A stretch of DNA of 64,000 nucleotides from Pseudoips prasinana (Eukaryota; Arthropoda; Insecta; Lepidoptera; Nolidae). The notes below the pieces were generated by a model. The model was given only the letters and a program-made list of their open reading frames with translations, made no database searches and was not told the origin of the DNA. The DNA is taken from positions 28,636,948 to 28,700,947 of the forward strand of contig OX621236.1 in the NCBI GenBank assembly GCA_951640165.1, given 5' to 3'. A program made the translations under genes and the position numbers. Positions 1 through 11,959 of the stretch are shown in pieces (the stretch's first letter is position 1; every line of letters begins with the position of its first letter).

Positions 1-2060
1 ATTGTCTGAGTCTGTGAGCGGGATCCCGTTAACCGGATTCATAACTCAATTAAATAAGAAAATGCTTAATCTTTCAATATCTATTTAAGTTACGTCTATC
101 AGGAAATAATTTCGACTTTTTCCGCTTCAATTACTGTTACATACTTGCACTTTCTAGTTGAGTTATAACTTGGCATAACGTAAATATTCCCGCTCATCAC
201 AAAATCCCGGGGTCTATTAAAGATCTATCTTCGAACACACTTTTCTCTACGCTCTATTTACAGGGTGCGGATTGCAGATACTGCTTACCAAGATTTAATA
301 CATCCGCTGCTTTTTTAATCGTAAAGAAATATATAGCGTTACGACTGAATAGTATCCGTATACATACACAGAGTTTATAAACTTTCGCGAACTTTTTATT
401 TCTTGTACAAATTATTGATAACAACGAGAAATAAGTGCATAAATCTAAATTAATGCTAGATTTTTCTTGCGCCCACGCCCCCGTTGTTCTGTCTAAAAAG
501 CAACATGAATGGGGTACAAAATTATCTTTAAAAATCCCTGAGAAACATGATCCTATCTTAGGATTTTGGTAACAAAATGTGCAACATCAATAATTGAGTA
601 TTGAAAACTACTAACTATAGGTTAAATAAGTAAAAATTATAATTAAAACACCTGGAATCCCTGCGTACGTCTATGTTCACATATACATCCGAGGTCATTC
701 ACCCTACTTACCTGCACCGTACCTGCAAAACCTAAAACCTCTACCTACTTAATAACGTCAATTTACCGTATTTGATTGCCTTCGTTGGCGGATTTGAGTC
801 CCTACTTCCATTCGGCCGTATAATATATGCCGTAAAATGTTTTGAATACAAACTCCGGTTGCATTTTCCGCACCCCACTGTTAGTATGTTATCAAATGTT
901 ACCTCCGTTGTGTCTCGTGTCTTCGGAAGTGTGTATTTCCATGGTCTCAGTTTTGGGGTCATAGTGATTTCCTTGCACTCAATTCTACAGTAATATGCAC
1001 CGGTACCATCTCAAGAATGTTCTTGAGCGCTTCCGTTCACTTGGTGCGGAACGCTCCAGAAAGTCAGGCATGCCAATCTTTTGTTTTTTAAGTGGCTTCG
1101 CTCATGTTGTTAATTTTATTCTCGGCCACCATACTGTGTATGCATGTTAAGATTGCTGGTTCTACAATATTGTAATGCCATGTGACTATCTAGGCTTAGA
1201 AGCCATGCACCATATTTGCCCATAAATAGTTCTGTCTTGATATTTAATAAACGTTTTCCTCCGATACTAAATATGCAGTGAAAAACTGATTTTTTCTAAC
1301 AAAACACATGAACGACCAGTAGTGTCTTCATATTTCGTTTTACCTAAATATTTATGCGTAAACACTGATTAATCATCATAATACCATGTAGGTAATCATA
1401 TGCAGCTATTATGTAGAGATATGTGAATAGTTTCAACAATGTCTGCATGCTTGCATAAATGTACATGACACAACATATAAATTGAAATTAATTGAAAACA
1501 TTGTAGGTTCACCTTGGCACATTACCAGTTTGGTTGGCTGGCAAAACGATCCCAATTTGCGGTTTATTCACTATATGATATACTCTATGATTGTTAATTG
1601 GGAATAATTTATTTGGTTAAGGAGCCACCGTGCAGTCAACAAACAGTCGATGCATATTGGCCTTTAAAAAGTGCTGAGGACTGTGAAGTAATCTATAGAC
1701 ATTAGCTAACAGGCGGTCGTAGCGAATATCCCTTTATAGCTCGTAAGTTAAGCTTCAAAAGATGTCTTGAGTGTTCCTGTGAATCAAAGCACATTAAGTC
1801 TGTTGTCGGTCCCAAATGTAATAATTAGACAAATGTAGATAAGCTATGTGAGAATCCTACTACTCGGCGGTGGGATACACCCTAAAGTAAGGCGTAAACT
1901 CCAGGCGAAACTAAATAGAGCTGCCCGAACAGGAGCTTTGAAAACGACTCTTATATCCTATTTTCTTCTTACATGCGCGTTGCAAACCCCGTTTAACTTA
2001 AAAATCGCGTCAAATACAATTCAGAAACGTGACAAAATATTGTTTGTGAGAGGTGCTTAC
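1..2060. other. Stretch without a recognisable gene
   Basis: AT-rich sequence with only short ORFs (the longest around 741-993 on both strands) that match no family I know and have no convincing splice context. It could be intergenic or intronic. Confidence 0.4.
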
Positions 2061-2275
2061 TGCACGTGTGGCGCAGCGGTTAAGACAGTCGCCTCGCCGT
2101 TTCGTGTCCCGAGTTCGATTCCCGCGCAGGACAACTATTTGTGTGACCCATAAAACCGGCCTGAGTCTGGATGTTACTAGTGTCCGTCAATTACATGTTT
2201 GTGAAGTACCCCGCGACACAGGGATTAATTTCCCTACTACGAGTATTGTCGTTTTTTATTTTAAATACTAGCCTA
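2061..2275 (+). repeat. tRNA-derived SINE, family A
   Basis: A tRNA-like head begins with GTGGCGCAGCGGTTAAGAC (A-box-like) and carries a B-box-like GAGTTCGATTCCCG near 2111. A fixed body follows (GACAACTATTTGTGTGACC, then GTACCCCGCGACA) and an AT-rich end. The same arrangement recurs at 8479, 31554, 54945, 59322 and 61124. The internal pol III promoter boxes identify it as a tRNA-derived SINE. Limits are approximate. Confidence 0.85.
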
Positions 2276-2689
2276 GAATGTTGCACGGCTCACTTTATAA
2301 TATGGTTTCTTTAAGTTATAATAGTAGATGTAATAAGTGTTTTGGCGTATTAAAGTTTGCTGTATAGACGGAATTTGTGTGTATATGTCTCTGTGAGTAA
2401 CCGGCCTGTAGATACCACCTTATTCTTTGCATACAGAAGGGGAATTTTACCAAATGTTTAATCAAAGACGTGGGAGAATGTTTGCGGTAAGCAGTGTTAA
2501 AACTTATGTTTAGTTAGACGTTGTTGTGAACAATCAAGTAACTGTACAGGGATTACGCATGTATACCTGCGTACAATTGGTAAAATTTAAAAGGCCTAGT
2601 CTTTTATGTAGTCTTTCAATGAATCATTCGCTCTATAACTCTCAAGTAAACCTCATCATCACCTCTCTTGAGACTACGTACACATTATA

Positions 2690-2858
2690 TAGTAATAATA
2701 ATATCCTGGGACATTATTTACACACGGTCATCTGATCCCAAATTAAGCAGGACAAACAGACATGTTCATGCACACAAATATCTGTCCTAGGTGGGAATTG
2801 AACCCATGACCTCCGGCGTGATAAGCAAGCATTTGCCATCCACGCCAACAGGTCATTG
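2690..2858 (-). repeat. tRNA-derived SINE, family B
   Basis: Read on the minus strand it starts with a tRNA-like head (GTTGGCGTGGATGGCAAATG, then a GGTTCAATTCCC B box). It passes through a body related to the copy at 54625-54868 and ends in TCCCAGGATATTATT. Confidence 0.8.
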
Positions 2859-3049
2859 GCGAAATGAAGTCCTTCTACATTTCACCAATGGTCTATTGTC
2901 GGAATAGGCTTAAATCTGTGTGCCAAATTTTAAAACCTGTATGTGCTTAATATAAGTCAAAGCTAGGGTAAAATCAAGTTTTCATTGAATAACGCAATCC
3001 TTCTGCGACTTCAGTAGCAGTCCCAGGAGAATTAGGTTATATAGTAGGT

Positions 3050-3222
3050 TTATAGTATAAAACGAGCGGTATCCTAGCCATTAGTATTTATATATATTAT
3101 ATTATATTTTATCTTTCTATATAAGTATGTATATCGTCACCTGGTACCCATAGTACAAGCTTTGCTTAGTTTGGGGCTAGGGTGATCTGTGTGATATTGT
3201 CCCTAGATATTATTATTATTAT
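3050..3222 (+). repeat. SINE family B tail fragment
   Basis: It contains CTGGTACCCATAGTACAAGC, TTTGGGGCTAGGGTGATC and a terminal (ATT)n run. This is nearly the same as the 3' half of the SINE at 62762-63018. The tRNA-like head is missing, as in a 5'-truncated copy. Confidence 0.75.
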
Positions 3223-3462
3223 TAACCATCTCAGTTGACTAGCTTTTGGAGGATAACGTGTTGAAATGTAAACACATCTGAATCATGAAGACATACAAAT
3301 ATTAGTTGGAAACCTGTAACACCCATGAACAGTACATTTTTTTCTACAAGAGCTAGCTAAGGCGGAATGGTTTCCTTGAAATCGGTACCTACAGTCTTTC
3401 AAAGGTTAACTCTTTCCGTTTGGGCCGGGGGGTTTGGTTTAGGGAAGTGAAATTATAACCAA

Positions 3463-3810
3463 CTACCTGTGCACCGCGGTTTTACCCACGTTAAACTTAA
3501 TAATTTATAGCCTATGTGTTATTCGTATATATAAGCTATACTAGCTGTGCCCCGCGGTTTTACCTTCGTTAAACTTTATAAATTAAAGCCTACATGTTAA
3601 GCCAAGGTGTCAGCTAACTCCATACCAAATTTTATTAAAATCGCTACAGCCGTTTAGGCGTGAAGAAGTAAAAAACATACACACTCACTTACTCACACAC
3701 TCACAAACTTTCGCCTTTATAATATTAGTGTGATTACTACGGTTTCATCAAAATCCGTTAGGTAGTAACAAACATACACACTCATAAACTTTATAATATT
3801 AGTGATTTAC
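3463..3810 (+). repeat. Interspersed repeat with CCCCGCGGTTTTACC motif
   Basis: A partial copy starts near 3463 and a longer one at about 3541. Both have CCCCGCGGTTTTACC, then TTAAACTTTATAAATTA. The longer copy continues with a GTTTAGGCGTGAAG block and ends in ACAAACTTTCGCCTTTATAATATTAGTG. Relatives are at 10021-10199 (minus), 10509-10695, 22893-22985, 51528-52475 and 53459-53785. It is non-coding and the class is not assigned. Confidence 0.7.
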
Positions 3811-4911
3811 AGGGATAAATCACTATGCACTAGTATGAACAATTTCATATACGGGAGCAGTGTCTTTAGTGTTTGTAACTCTGAGCGCAGTGAGGCATTC
3901 TGTGCTCTGCTTTTTGCTCTAAAGCTATTACTGGCACAACGCGATGCGCCGAGGCCGGAGATTCAGTACTTTTTTGTTATTTTAATTACTGACGCTTCTT
4001 TAATTGGCAGATTTATCAAGGATAAAGTACAATTAATTGACCTCCTGCCGCATACCAATACGTATATTTTTTGGCTGTTAGGCTTGTGACCTTCGTGCTC
4101 TATTATAATGTAGGTACCTCCCTAATATCTTGTATTTGTTCACTCAATAAGGTATCAGGCAGCACATGATGAATACAAATTAATGATTTCTTCGGCATGC
4201 TCATTGACTTTGACACGATTTTTGATTATGACCGTGAACAGTTACTGCTGGTATTTACAGTATGGTACGCCAAAAACATTTATTTGGTTCAGCAACAATT
4301 GTTCATACTGGTACAAGCAAATAGAAGTAACAAATCGGAATAAAATGTAACAACCACTTACGGGTAAACTGCATGCACACAAAAAGTTGTAACTTACTAA
4401 CGAAAAGACTATAGGTAGGTAGGGTTTCTGTATATATAGTAAGCAGGAAAATGTTATAGAGTCCGAATTTCACTAAGACATTTTCGCCAGTTTTCGCCAA
4501 GAAAATAGAAACTTCGATGCTGTATAAAAAAGGAAATGGTTTTAGAATGTATCTACAGGAAACTATTTCATATTGTAGCCTTGTTTTCATTCAGTCTCAC
4601 CGGACCGAGACGGAGGTTAAATTATCAAGTTCAGTTTTTAAAATACCCGCTTTTTTATTTAGTCAGAAAGTGTTTATGTAGCGAGATTTAAAAGTTCGCA
4701 CCTTTTTGAATTTTGTACTTACTGGACCGATCGCCGTCCTAATCGATATCTGTGAGAAGATAATGTTATTTGTATGAGTTAACTGTAAGAGGTGGTTTGT
4801 TTGATCATGAACAGGTTGGTTTATATTTCTTGTATTTGGTGTAGGGAATCGGTCATTATGTTGGATATTGTTACGGTTAGATATTAAAGGGCTTACACTG
4901 TGTGCACTTAA

Positions 4912-5130
4912 GGGGCCTTTTACAGTCTACTAGCGCCGCCAATCGAAAAAATGTCATAACTCGTAAATAGAATCAAAAATACAAAATGTAGTCTATTATT
5001 ACTGTAGAAAAGGCAATAACGTAATTTTATAACACATTGTCAACACTTGAAATATAGCTGTTTAGCTAAATCGTGCATTTGTAACAAAAACGGCCGTTTA
5101 TGTTTTCGCTAGTGGACTGTAATAGGCCTC
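4912..5130. mobile_element. piggyBac-like MITE flanked by TTAA
   Basis: 219 bp with terminal inverted repeats: the left end GGGGCCTTTTACAGTC matches the complement of the right end GAGGCCTATTACAGTC, and both continue to ACTAGCG. TTAA stands directly outside each end (4908-4911 and 5131-5134). TTAA target duplication is the hallmark of piggyBac-superfamily elements. There is no transposase, so it is non-autonomous. Confidence 0.8.
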
Positions 5131-5140
5131 TTAAGTGCAC

Positions 5141-6127
5141 GATCACATTTAACACCTTATAACCTCGGTTTAAGCTAGTAATTGAAGAAAGAAGCATCGT
5201 TATTACTGAGGGCTACCAGCATAATTTTCTCGGAGCTATAGTTTTTTAAAATAAAGTTATTGCAATAACCAATCTCGTATGTAAATATATCTTCTTACAT
5301 CTCTGAACTCTTTGTTCAAATGTAGGTTGATATAAGTACCGATCTATGTTAGACAAGTCTGAATGTATACATTCAAACCATTGAAGATAGATTTCATATC
5401 CGGAATAAATGATGTTGTCTTTAATCGTGCAAGCGACGCGGCTCCTATTTTGTTCGTGTTCTCTCAATGAGTCTATAAGACATTAAGAGAGAAAGGCAGT
5501 GAAATAGGTTATATCTTAGTATCAAAGACATATATAAGTTAATCTTTGAAGTGAACGCGGACCTTGCCGCAGCATGTCGAAACAGTATCTAAATAAGTTA
5601 TGAAATAATTTTTAATTACATGTTATCTCTGCTTATTTGTCCTTCTGAGCGTATGAAGTTATAGGAACCCATTCTAGCTGTAATCTGTAAGCGAAGTGCG
5701 GTAGGGGAAAATCAGCAGCAAGATGGAAACGCAAGTTAACTAATTGAAGAACAAAAAGAAAAAAAAAATCATTTAGGTATTATTTATTTTAGACGCTTAC
5801 TGTCCGAAGGTAAAAGGATCTTAGGGTGCAAGGACGACGCAATACCTACAGATTCGAGTGTCATGCATGACCCAACTTATATGGCACGCTGAGATTATTA
5901 TCTGTGTATGGTCTATCTGTGGTTATGAATATACTCCCATTCCGTAGCGTGATTCACTAAGTAATCATGTTTTATTAAACGCACAAACACATTTCCGTAT
6001 GTAATACAACTTTTTTAATTGCGTAATTTAAAGGTGCGTGCGGCGAAGGCCGCTCTTTAAGGCCTGTCTTTGTCCGGCCTACCATTAATTTGAGGTATAA
6101 TAACATTTAATATTTTTTAAATTACAG
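5141..6127. other. No gene identified; probable intron of the downstream gene
   Basis: AT-rich sequence leading into the splice acceptor at 6126-6127. No further sulfotransferase exon could be supported here. Confidence 0.35.
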
Positions 6128-6347
6128 GGTTATACGATACGAGGAATTGGCTCTCGACCCTCACGCGACTACACATCGAATACTTAAGTTCCTAAGACTG
6201 GGCAACGCCACTAAGTCAGTAAATGAGTTCCTGCAGTCCCACACGAATGTTGAGGTGGCTGGAGTCAGTTCTACTTTCAGGGTCTCTCGAGAGGTGCCTT
6301 TTAGATGGAAGAATGTTCTCGACTTTAACTACGTGGATGAGATACAG
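6128..6347 (+). CDS. Carbohydrate sulfotransferase-like, penultimate coding exon
   Basis: The exon is bounded by a clean acceptor (ttttaaattacag) and a strong donor (CAG|gtgagt). It is open throughout and codes for about 73 residues. The first base completes a codon; then VIRYEELALDPHATTHRILK and, near the end, FRWKNVLDFNYVDEIQ. The arginine-tyrosine-glutamate block followed by DP..T, and the later (F)RW+N...V..IQ, is the C-terminal signature of Golgi carbohydrate (GlcNAc/Gal 6-O or chondroitin type) sulfotransferases. These use PAPS to sulfate glycans in the Golgi lumen. The PAPS-binding 5' motif would be in upstream exons not found here. It ends at a codon boundary and joins in frame to 8726-8836. 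The family is fairly sure; the subfamily is unknown. Confidence 0.8.
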
Positions 6348-8271
6348 GTGAGTTACAATCTAAGCAAGCATATTAACCCGCTAATATCCGGGGTTCAATT
6401 TCGTTAGCACCGTTGTTGTGATTTGATAATTCGATGAAATGAAACGAAAACGTGACAGTAAAAATAGACAAACATGAATGAGACAATGCTATCACGTTTC
6501 TGCGCCAGCGTAAGAATAAGAATACAAACATATACAACTGGTGTAATTCACATGTATTAGTTTCTTGCATTTGCGTATAAAAATTCGTTGGTATATAATT
6601 TATGTGCATTATATAACAAGTCTGTGTGTATTTCAAATATATTTCAGGTAGGTATACCCTAAATAATATTAATTTTGAAGTTGATACCCATACTTACGTA
6701 TATTCCTTTAGTATTCTTGTTGCCACCAACTTCAAATATTTATAATTTCGTCTATAGGTGATATTATTTGATTAGTTGTTGGTTTTTAATAGTGTGTTGT
6801 TTTTATAATAGATTTTAACAGACTTCATAAAAGTGGGCTATATCTATATTGACTGTATGTTTTTTGTATATGTATGTATCTCCGTTTTTAATGAACCGAT
6901 TTAGAAAAATCGAATATCGAAAGCATACTCTATCCTTTCTGAATGGTCCCATATGCTTTAATTCAAATCGGGCTTTTCTAAGGAAAGTCCAAGTTCCAAG
7001 TCTGTTATATGTTGTTTAATACCGTAATTATTCACTGTCAACTTTACGTTTATATTACGCATATAGGTACTTACATATTATTATGTACATAGTGTAGTTA
7101 CGAAATATGATGTAGAACACTTGAATCAACTTTAATGTAGGTACCACGGCAATACCATTATGTAGAAGGAAAAGGAGCAAGCTACCGTTGACTCACTCGT
7201 TTTTTGTTTACTTTTGTACACATAACAAGAGCTAATTATTATTTCACGTTTCTTTCTTGAAGTAGGTCATTGTAAATGGCCTGTAAAGAGGTCCGATCGA
7301 TACTTGGTGCAGTAGATATTATACAACTGATTAGCTTTTGACTTTTTTATTATCTTTAAAATGAGTTTATAAACTTAGCCACGGGGTGTCCGGCCTCATC
7401 TTCGTTAACCGTTCGGCCACCGCGGTGTGGTGTTCGGTCTCGAATTTATGCGTCATCTGAACGCAATGAAGACACTTACAACTGGGTAGTCATAATTGTA
7501 TGTATCGATCGTGTATCAGTTCAAATTAGATGCGATCATAAATGAAAACATTGATGTGCGTTTATGTAATATTGCGGAGCTTATAATTCGACATAATGAA
7601 ACCTTAACATAAAATTTTAATTAGAGCTCTTCACTATTTAAACTTGAATTCAATGATGGTGTAGCCTATATGGTGTACGTGATATATTACACTAGTTTTG
7701 ACCAGCGAGTTCTTCCGCGTGGTAGTTGAAATCAGACATCGTAGAGGATAAAACGAACTTATTCCGTGTTAACTATGGTTTAGTCCCAAACCAAAAAACA
7801 CTTTCTTATATTTTTTACAATTGATCACGTTTCTTACAATCTTGAGACATGTCATATGCATATAAATGCCAAGTTTCAAGTTTACAGACCAAGAAAATAC
7901 GTTTCATACTTTTGCACATAATTATGCAATCCCTCCTCTTGGGGATAGAATTTTCAAAAATTCTTTCTTTGTGCATACTACATTGGTCTCACAAAACACC
8001 ACTAGAAACTGGTCATCTCATGAATATCCTCGCCAGTAACCTACCTGAGCCAACGATCGAACCATAAAGAAGGTACCCTCTTGCACCTCTATTTTCTAGT
8101 CCTATTTGCTAGGCATTTTCAGCCCCTATTCATTAAAAAAAAATTGGTCCATGAACATTTTTGTTTTATACATTTGTATACCTCGGCTAGTGCTTGGCAT
8201 CTTAAGGCAGTACGGACCTAGGCCAAATGCTATCCCGTAGGAAAGAAGTGCTGCTTGGTCATTGTTTTATC

Positions 8272-8462
8272 ATCATCATGTCAGCATAATGACGTCCACT
8301 GCTGGACAAAGGCCTCCTCAAAAGATTTCCACCATGGAGTTGTGTTCATCATTTGGAGGGATATTCCATAATCGCCAGACTCTGCTTCCCGTTGTCGCTC
8401 GGGTCAACTTCTACTCCCCACACTGGCTGGCGATGTTTTATACCGTCAGCGACACAGCAATT
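8272..8462 (+). repeat. Interspersed repeat with CTGCTGGACAAAGGCCTCC motif
   Basis: It shares CCACTGCTGGACAAAGGCCT, a TTCCACCATGGAGTTGTG-type segment and a CGGGTCAACTTCTACTCCCC-type segment with copies at 9012-9300, 20880-21150, 21467-21680, 32918-33265 (minus) and 63495-63665. Non-coding. The opening motif resembles the 3' ends of lepidopteran RTE-type LINEs, so an RTE-related origin is possible. Confidence 0.75.
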
Positions 8463-8478
8463 TTCTTTTCCTTTTAAA

Positions 8479-8682
8479 AGACAACGCTCGCACTAGAGAA
8501 CTTAATCCCTGCGTCGCGGGGTACTTCGTAATTCTTTATAAACATACAATTGACGGTCACAAACTACATCTAGGCTCGGGACAACTATTTATGGGTCACT
8601 CAAATAGTTTCCCTGCGCGGGAATTTAACCCGGGACCCGAAGTGACGAGGCGAGTGTCTTAACCGCTGCGCGACATGTGCAA
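8479..8682 (-). repeat. tRNA-derived SINE, family A
   Basis: On the minus strand it starts with a GCGCAGCGGTTAAGAC tRNA-like head and has a degenerate B box (GGTTAAATTCCCGCG on that strand), then the family body GTACCCCGCGACGCAGGGAT. It sits in the sulfotransferase-like gene's last intron, antisense to the gene. Confidence 0.85.
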
Positions 8683-8725
8683 AATTTGTTTAGCACATTA
8701 TTATTAATATTGTTTTTTGTTTTAG

Positions 8726-8836
8726 ATGGTGTGCAAAGATGCAATGAGTTTGTGGGGTTACAAGATGGCCCAGAACGAGACGCACATGGCAAGCAAAGAA
8801 TTTAACCCCATAGAAGACTACGTTATTAAACAGTGA
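8726..8836 (+). CDS. Carbohydrate sulfotransferase-like, terminal exon
   Basis: The acceptor tgttttag is followed by an exon that starts on a codon boundary, in phase with the exon ending at 6347. It codes for 36 residues: MVCKDAMSLWGYKMAQNETH..., ending ...YVIKQ, then TGA at 8834-8836. The pattern IQ-x-VC-x-x-(A)M-x-x-(W)GY is the usual ending of carbohydrate sulfotransferases. The first ATG here is internal, not a start. No AATAAA was identified close downstream. Confidence 0.8.
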   Translation: MVCKDAMSLWGYKMAQNETHMASKEFNPIEDYVIKQ

Positions 8837-9011
8837 TCGATTACGTTAAGGAAAATAACTGCACTTCATTAACACGGAGAATACATTCGATATACATTTT
8901 GTAAGTACCAACTGCTACATATAAAACTCGTATGTATATGTCAAATGGCATGGCATAAGTCCTCCATGATGAAATGCCCCTTTCGGCCTTCAATCGGACG
9001 AGCGGCCTCCC

Positions 9012-9300
9012 TCTTCGCGTACTTACGTTCCACTGCTGGACAAAGGCCTCCCCAAAAGATATGTCTACAATGGAGTTATGTCCATAATTTGGACAGATAT
9101 GCCATAATCGTCACGTTTGGCAGACTGGTTGGCGATCGCAGTATGATGGCCATAGTACACAGTGTGACGCTGCGGCCCGTTTCTCTTGAGATATTCCGTC
9201 GGGTCGACTTCTACGCTCCCCAGAGGATGAAATTCTATTAAATCCTCTGGGGATATATATATATATTCATTGCTTTCAGCCACACAGCAACATGGGTTAG
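9012..9300 (+). repeat. Interspersed repeat, CTGGACAAAGGCCTCC family
   Basis: A longer copy of the family described at 8272: TCCACTGCTGGACAAAGGCC, GGTTGGCGATCGCAGTATGA, GTCGACTTCTACGCTCCCC, ending in CACACAGCA. It lies just 3' of the sulfotransferase-like gene. Confidence 0.8.
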
Positions 9301-9362
9301 CTTAGTTTTTTTACTTTGAATGAACCTTAGTGGTAAACAATGTGGTTATAATCCCATTCTTC

Positions 9363-9530
9363 AGGCTGCGGTTCCACTGAGGCGGGGCTGAACCGAGCTG
9401 TGTCGCGTTCACCAATCACATGGCTTGAAATCCTCATCTCTTCTCTCTGATGTGGATTCCAAGCCATGTGATTGGTGAATAGCGGCACAGCTCGTCTCTG
9501 CTCTGCTCCGCCTCAGTAGAACCGCAGCCT
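9363..9530. mobile_element. Palindromic MITE (hairpin, ~168 bp)
   Basis: The left arm AGGCTGCGGTTCCACTGAGG is the near-exact complement of the right end. A second paired block, CACCAATCACATGGCTTG at about 9410-9427, pairs with 9460-9477. Arms are about 65-70 bp around a short spacer. The flanks (CATTCTTC / CATTTCTTC) could be a degraded 8-bp hAT-type duplication, but this is not certain. No coding capacity. Confidence 0.75.
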
Positions 9531-10020
9531 CATTTCTTCCATTCATAACTTAACCTATTGAGCACCACGATTACCTACTATAGAAGACATTCATACATAC
9601 ATATTTTCCAAGCTATAAATGTATAACGAATATAAAGAAAACAATAATGTCTGTGAAAATGTCTTCCTTAGAAGACCGTGGCCTTCAAAATGATAAGGGA
9701 TTTAAATCCAAGTAAAGCTTTTAAATAACAGACATGAGAGGTTTGTGTTCTAGATGTCCTAATTAAAGTCAAATTTTCTGGATACTAATCGATGATTCAA
9801 TTTAAGAATGTATTGTTTGAGAAAAAATACTGGTTCCTTTAATTTTTTGCTTTTATTAACTAAGTATATCACACTAAACTGAAAAGCATCCACGCGCGTT
9901 AATGCAGATACGTGTTCCGTGTGTTGGACTGTGCGTGTTTTCTATACAAACAGAAATACCTACAAGCAACGTTAGAACACGCACTCACGCACTACGCTGT
10001 ATCATGCGGGACAGTGTGCC

Positions 10021-10199
10021 AATCGCCTTATATTATAAATGCGAAAGTTTGTGAGTGTGTTTGTTTGTTATTTCTTAACGACTAAACGGCTGGAGTAATT
10101 TCAATAAAATTTGGTAAGGTGTTAGTTGATACCTGGATTAACACATAAGCTTTACTTTATAGACTTTCAAGCGGGTAAAACCGCGGGGCACAGCTAGTT
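10021..10199 (-). repeat. Interspersed repeat, CCCCGCGG family
   Basis: Reverse-oriented copy of the family at 3541: read on the minus strand it has CTAGCTGTGCCCCGCGGTTT..., and finishes with CTCACAAACTTTCGCATTTA. Confidence 0.75.
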
Positions 10200-10508
10200 G
10201 ATTATAGTTGTTTTGTATTACGTATATTTTGTACCTACAAGCTACACATTATTTACTTAGCTGTTGAAGTGTAGTAAACATTGAATAATTGTGTTTCAAG
10301 GTAATTTAATTACGACTATTTATTTAAAATACTTGAAATAATATAGTATGACAATAGATATTAATTGTCTTAATAATATAGTTTTTAATGATCTCTTAAT
10401 AGGTTAACACCTATAATTCATTAAATAAAGTGTTATAGAATTCAATGTTATATTTGTTTTTAACTTCCTATAGAAAAGTGAAAAATGTTTTTCTTTATAT
10501 TACATTTA

Positions 10509-10695
10509 GCCCCGCGGTTTAACCCGCGATGAACTTAATAAATTATAGCCTATGTGTTATTCTGACATATAAGCTATATTACTACATAGTTCAAGCTCAA
10601 AGCTCAGATCATCAGCTCAAAGTTCATCATTATCTGTTCGGTAGATTTCCCGTGAAAGAATACCCAAAATCCATACATCCAAACTCACCAACTTT
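10509..10695 (+). repeat. Interspersed repeat, CCCCGCGG family (diverged)
   Basis: It begins CCCCGCGGTTTAACCCGCG, followed by the AATTATAGCCTATGTGTTATT segment shared with the partial copy at 3463, and ends near ACTCACCAACTTTCG. Confidence 0.65.
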
Positions 10696-10698
10696 CGA

Positions 10699-10814
10699 AT
10701 TATTATTAGCAGGATTAATTAGGTACAAAAAATAGGCCAACAGGTACCAAGATGCCATTATTATTAGCAGGATTAATTAGGTACAAAAAATAGGCCAGCA
10801 GGTACCAAGATGCC
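10699..10814. repeat. 58-bp tandem duplication
   Basis: Two adjacent copies (10699-10756 and 10757-10814) of a 58-bp unit starting ATTATTATTAGCAGG. They differ at one base that I can see (GGCCAACAGG against GGCCAGCAGG), which suggests a recent local duplication. Confidence 0.9.
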
Positions 10815-11164
10815 AAGATGTAATCAGATCCTTTTGTTTCGTTAGTCGAAGCCACGTCGAGGCATCGGTGGCACAGTTATGTTATCTAATGACCTTGAAA
10901 GAGATTTCGGGGATAGTTTTTGTTTTTGCAACTGAATGTCTTGGCGGCAACTGTAGCTAAAAACTGATAATAAAAGGTCAAATGTTTACAGTCACCAAAT
11001 GTTCATGTTAAAGCGGCAATTCACAATTAGGATTTTCCGCCGCAGAGAGCGCGCCCTTGAAACCAGACGTCAGTTAGCGCCTGGCTCAAGGTAAATGGAA
11101 ACTTAATTCATGAGGGATCCTTGTCCTATTGCGAATAAAGTTATATCAGTAGGGCACAGCGTTC

Positions 11165-11450
11165 ATTCGCTCAAAGAGCAGCCCGACTGAGGAAGTACCT
11201 CTACCTTACAGAAGACATTCCTTAATAATAACATTAATAATTTTAATGTTGTGTTTCTGCCTGTGAGTAAGGTCGCCAGAGCTAATCGGGGTGGGGGAAA
11301 GGTCAGCAACACTTGTTTGCTGACTCTTAAAGGCTGGCAACGCACCCGCGACGCCTCTGGTGTGGCGACTGTACATGGACGGCCATGATCACTTTACCAT
11401 CAGGTGACCCACTTCCTCGTTTGTCGAAAAATGAAGTCATTTTTTTTCTT
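11165..11450 (+). repeat. Diverged interspersed repeat (LINE 3'-end-like)
   Basis: The segments AAAGGTCAGCAACACTTG, GGCTGGCAACGCACCCGCG and CACTTTACCATCAGGTGACC follow the order of a very common lepidopteran repeat. I recognise the pattern but cannot name the family. Confidence 0.5.
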
Positions 11451-11959
11451 GTTTTTCCAGATAATGTTCCGTAACTTCTGCTCCAGAAAATTTGGCTGTT
11501 TTTAATACTTAGAGGCATTGCTATTGCAAGACTTAAGGTACGCCATAGTTTCCTTTATTTATGACCACGGTGGCTTCTCATCACCATGCAAATCAAGATC
11601 GAAGAAATTCTCTAAAATGTGATTTATAGTCAAGTACTAAGTAAGTATCATAATTTCCAAGGCGGCTTAATCTATCGAGTGATATTATAGTTTAGATACA
11701 ACTGTAACACGATAACGCGCAAATTGGATAGACTATTGTCGTGTAAAGGAATTAAAAGCAATAAGATTAATTGTTAGACTTTTAATGGTTGTAACTCTAA
11801 AATGCGTAGGCTTTTAGGTTTGTTTAGTAGAATTTATTAATAATTAGATATTCGGACAACTAACACACTGCCGACTGATGCTTAACTAGTTGGAATCTGT
11901 ACCATGGCAACCAGACAACATAGAAAACACCAATACATGTATAGATAAATGATACTGGG

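Larger units (their letters stand above)
6348..8725 (+). other. Last intron of the sulfotransferase-like gene
   Basis: 2.38 kb between gtgagt at 6348 and the acceptor tgttttag ending at 8725. It contains an interspersed repeat (8272-8462) and a minus-strand SINE (8479-8682) close to the acceptor. No other ORF in it is credible. Confidence 0.7.

Noticed and set aside
5545..5610. A possible extra sulfotransferase exon (frame reading NADLAAACRN) upstream of 6128.
   Set aside because: The only donor-like site (gtatct) leaves a phase that does not join to the exon at 6128, and the acceptor is poor.
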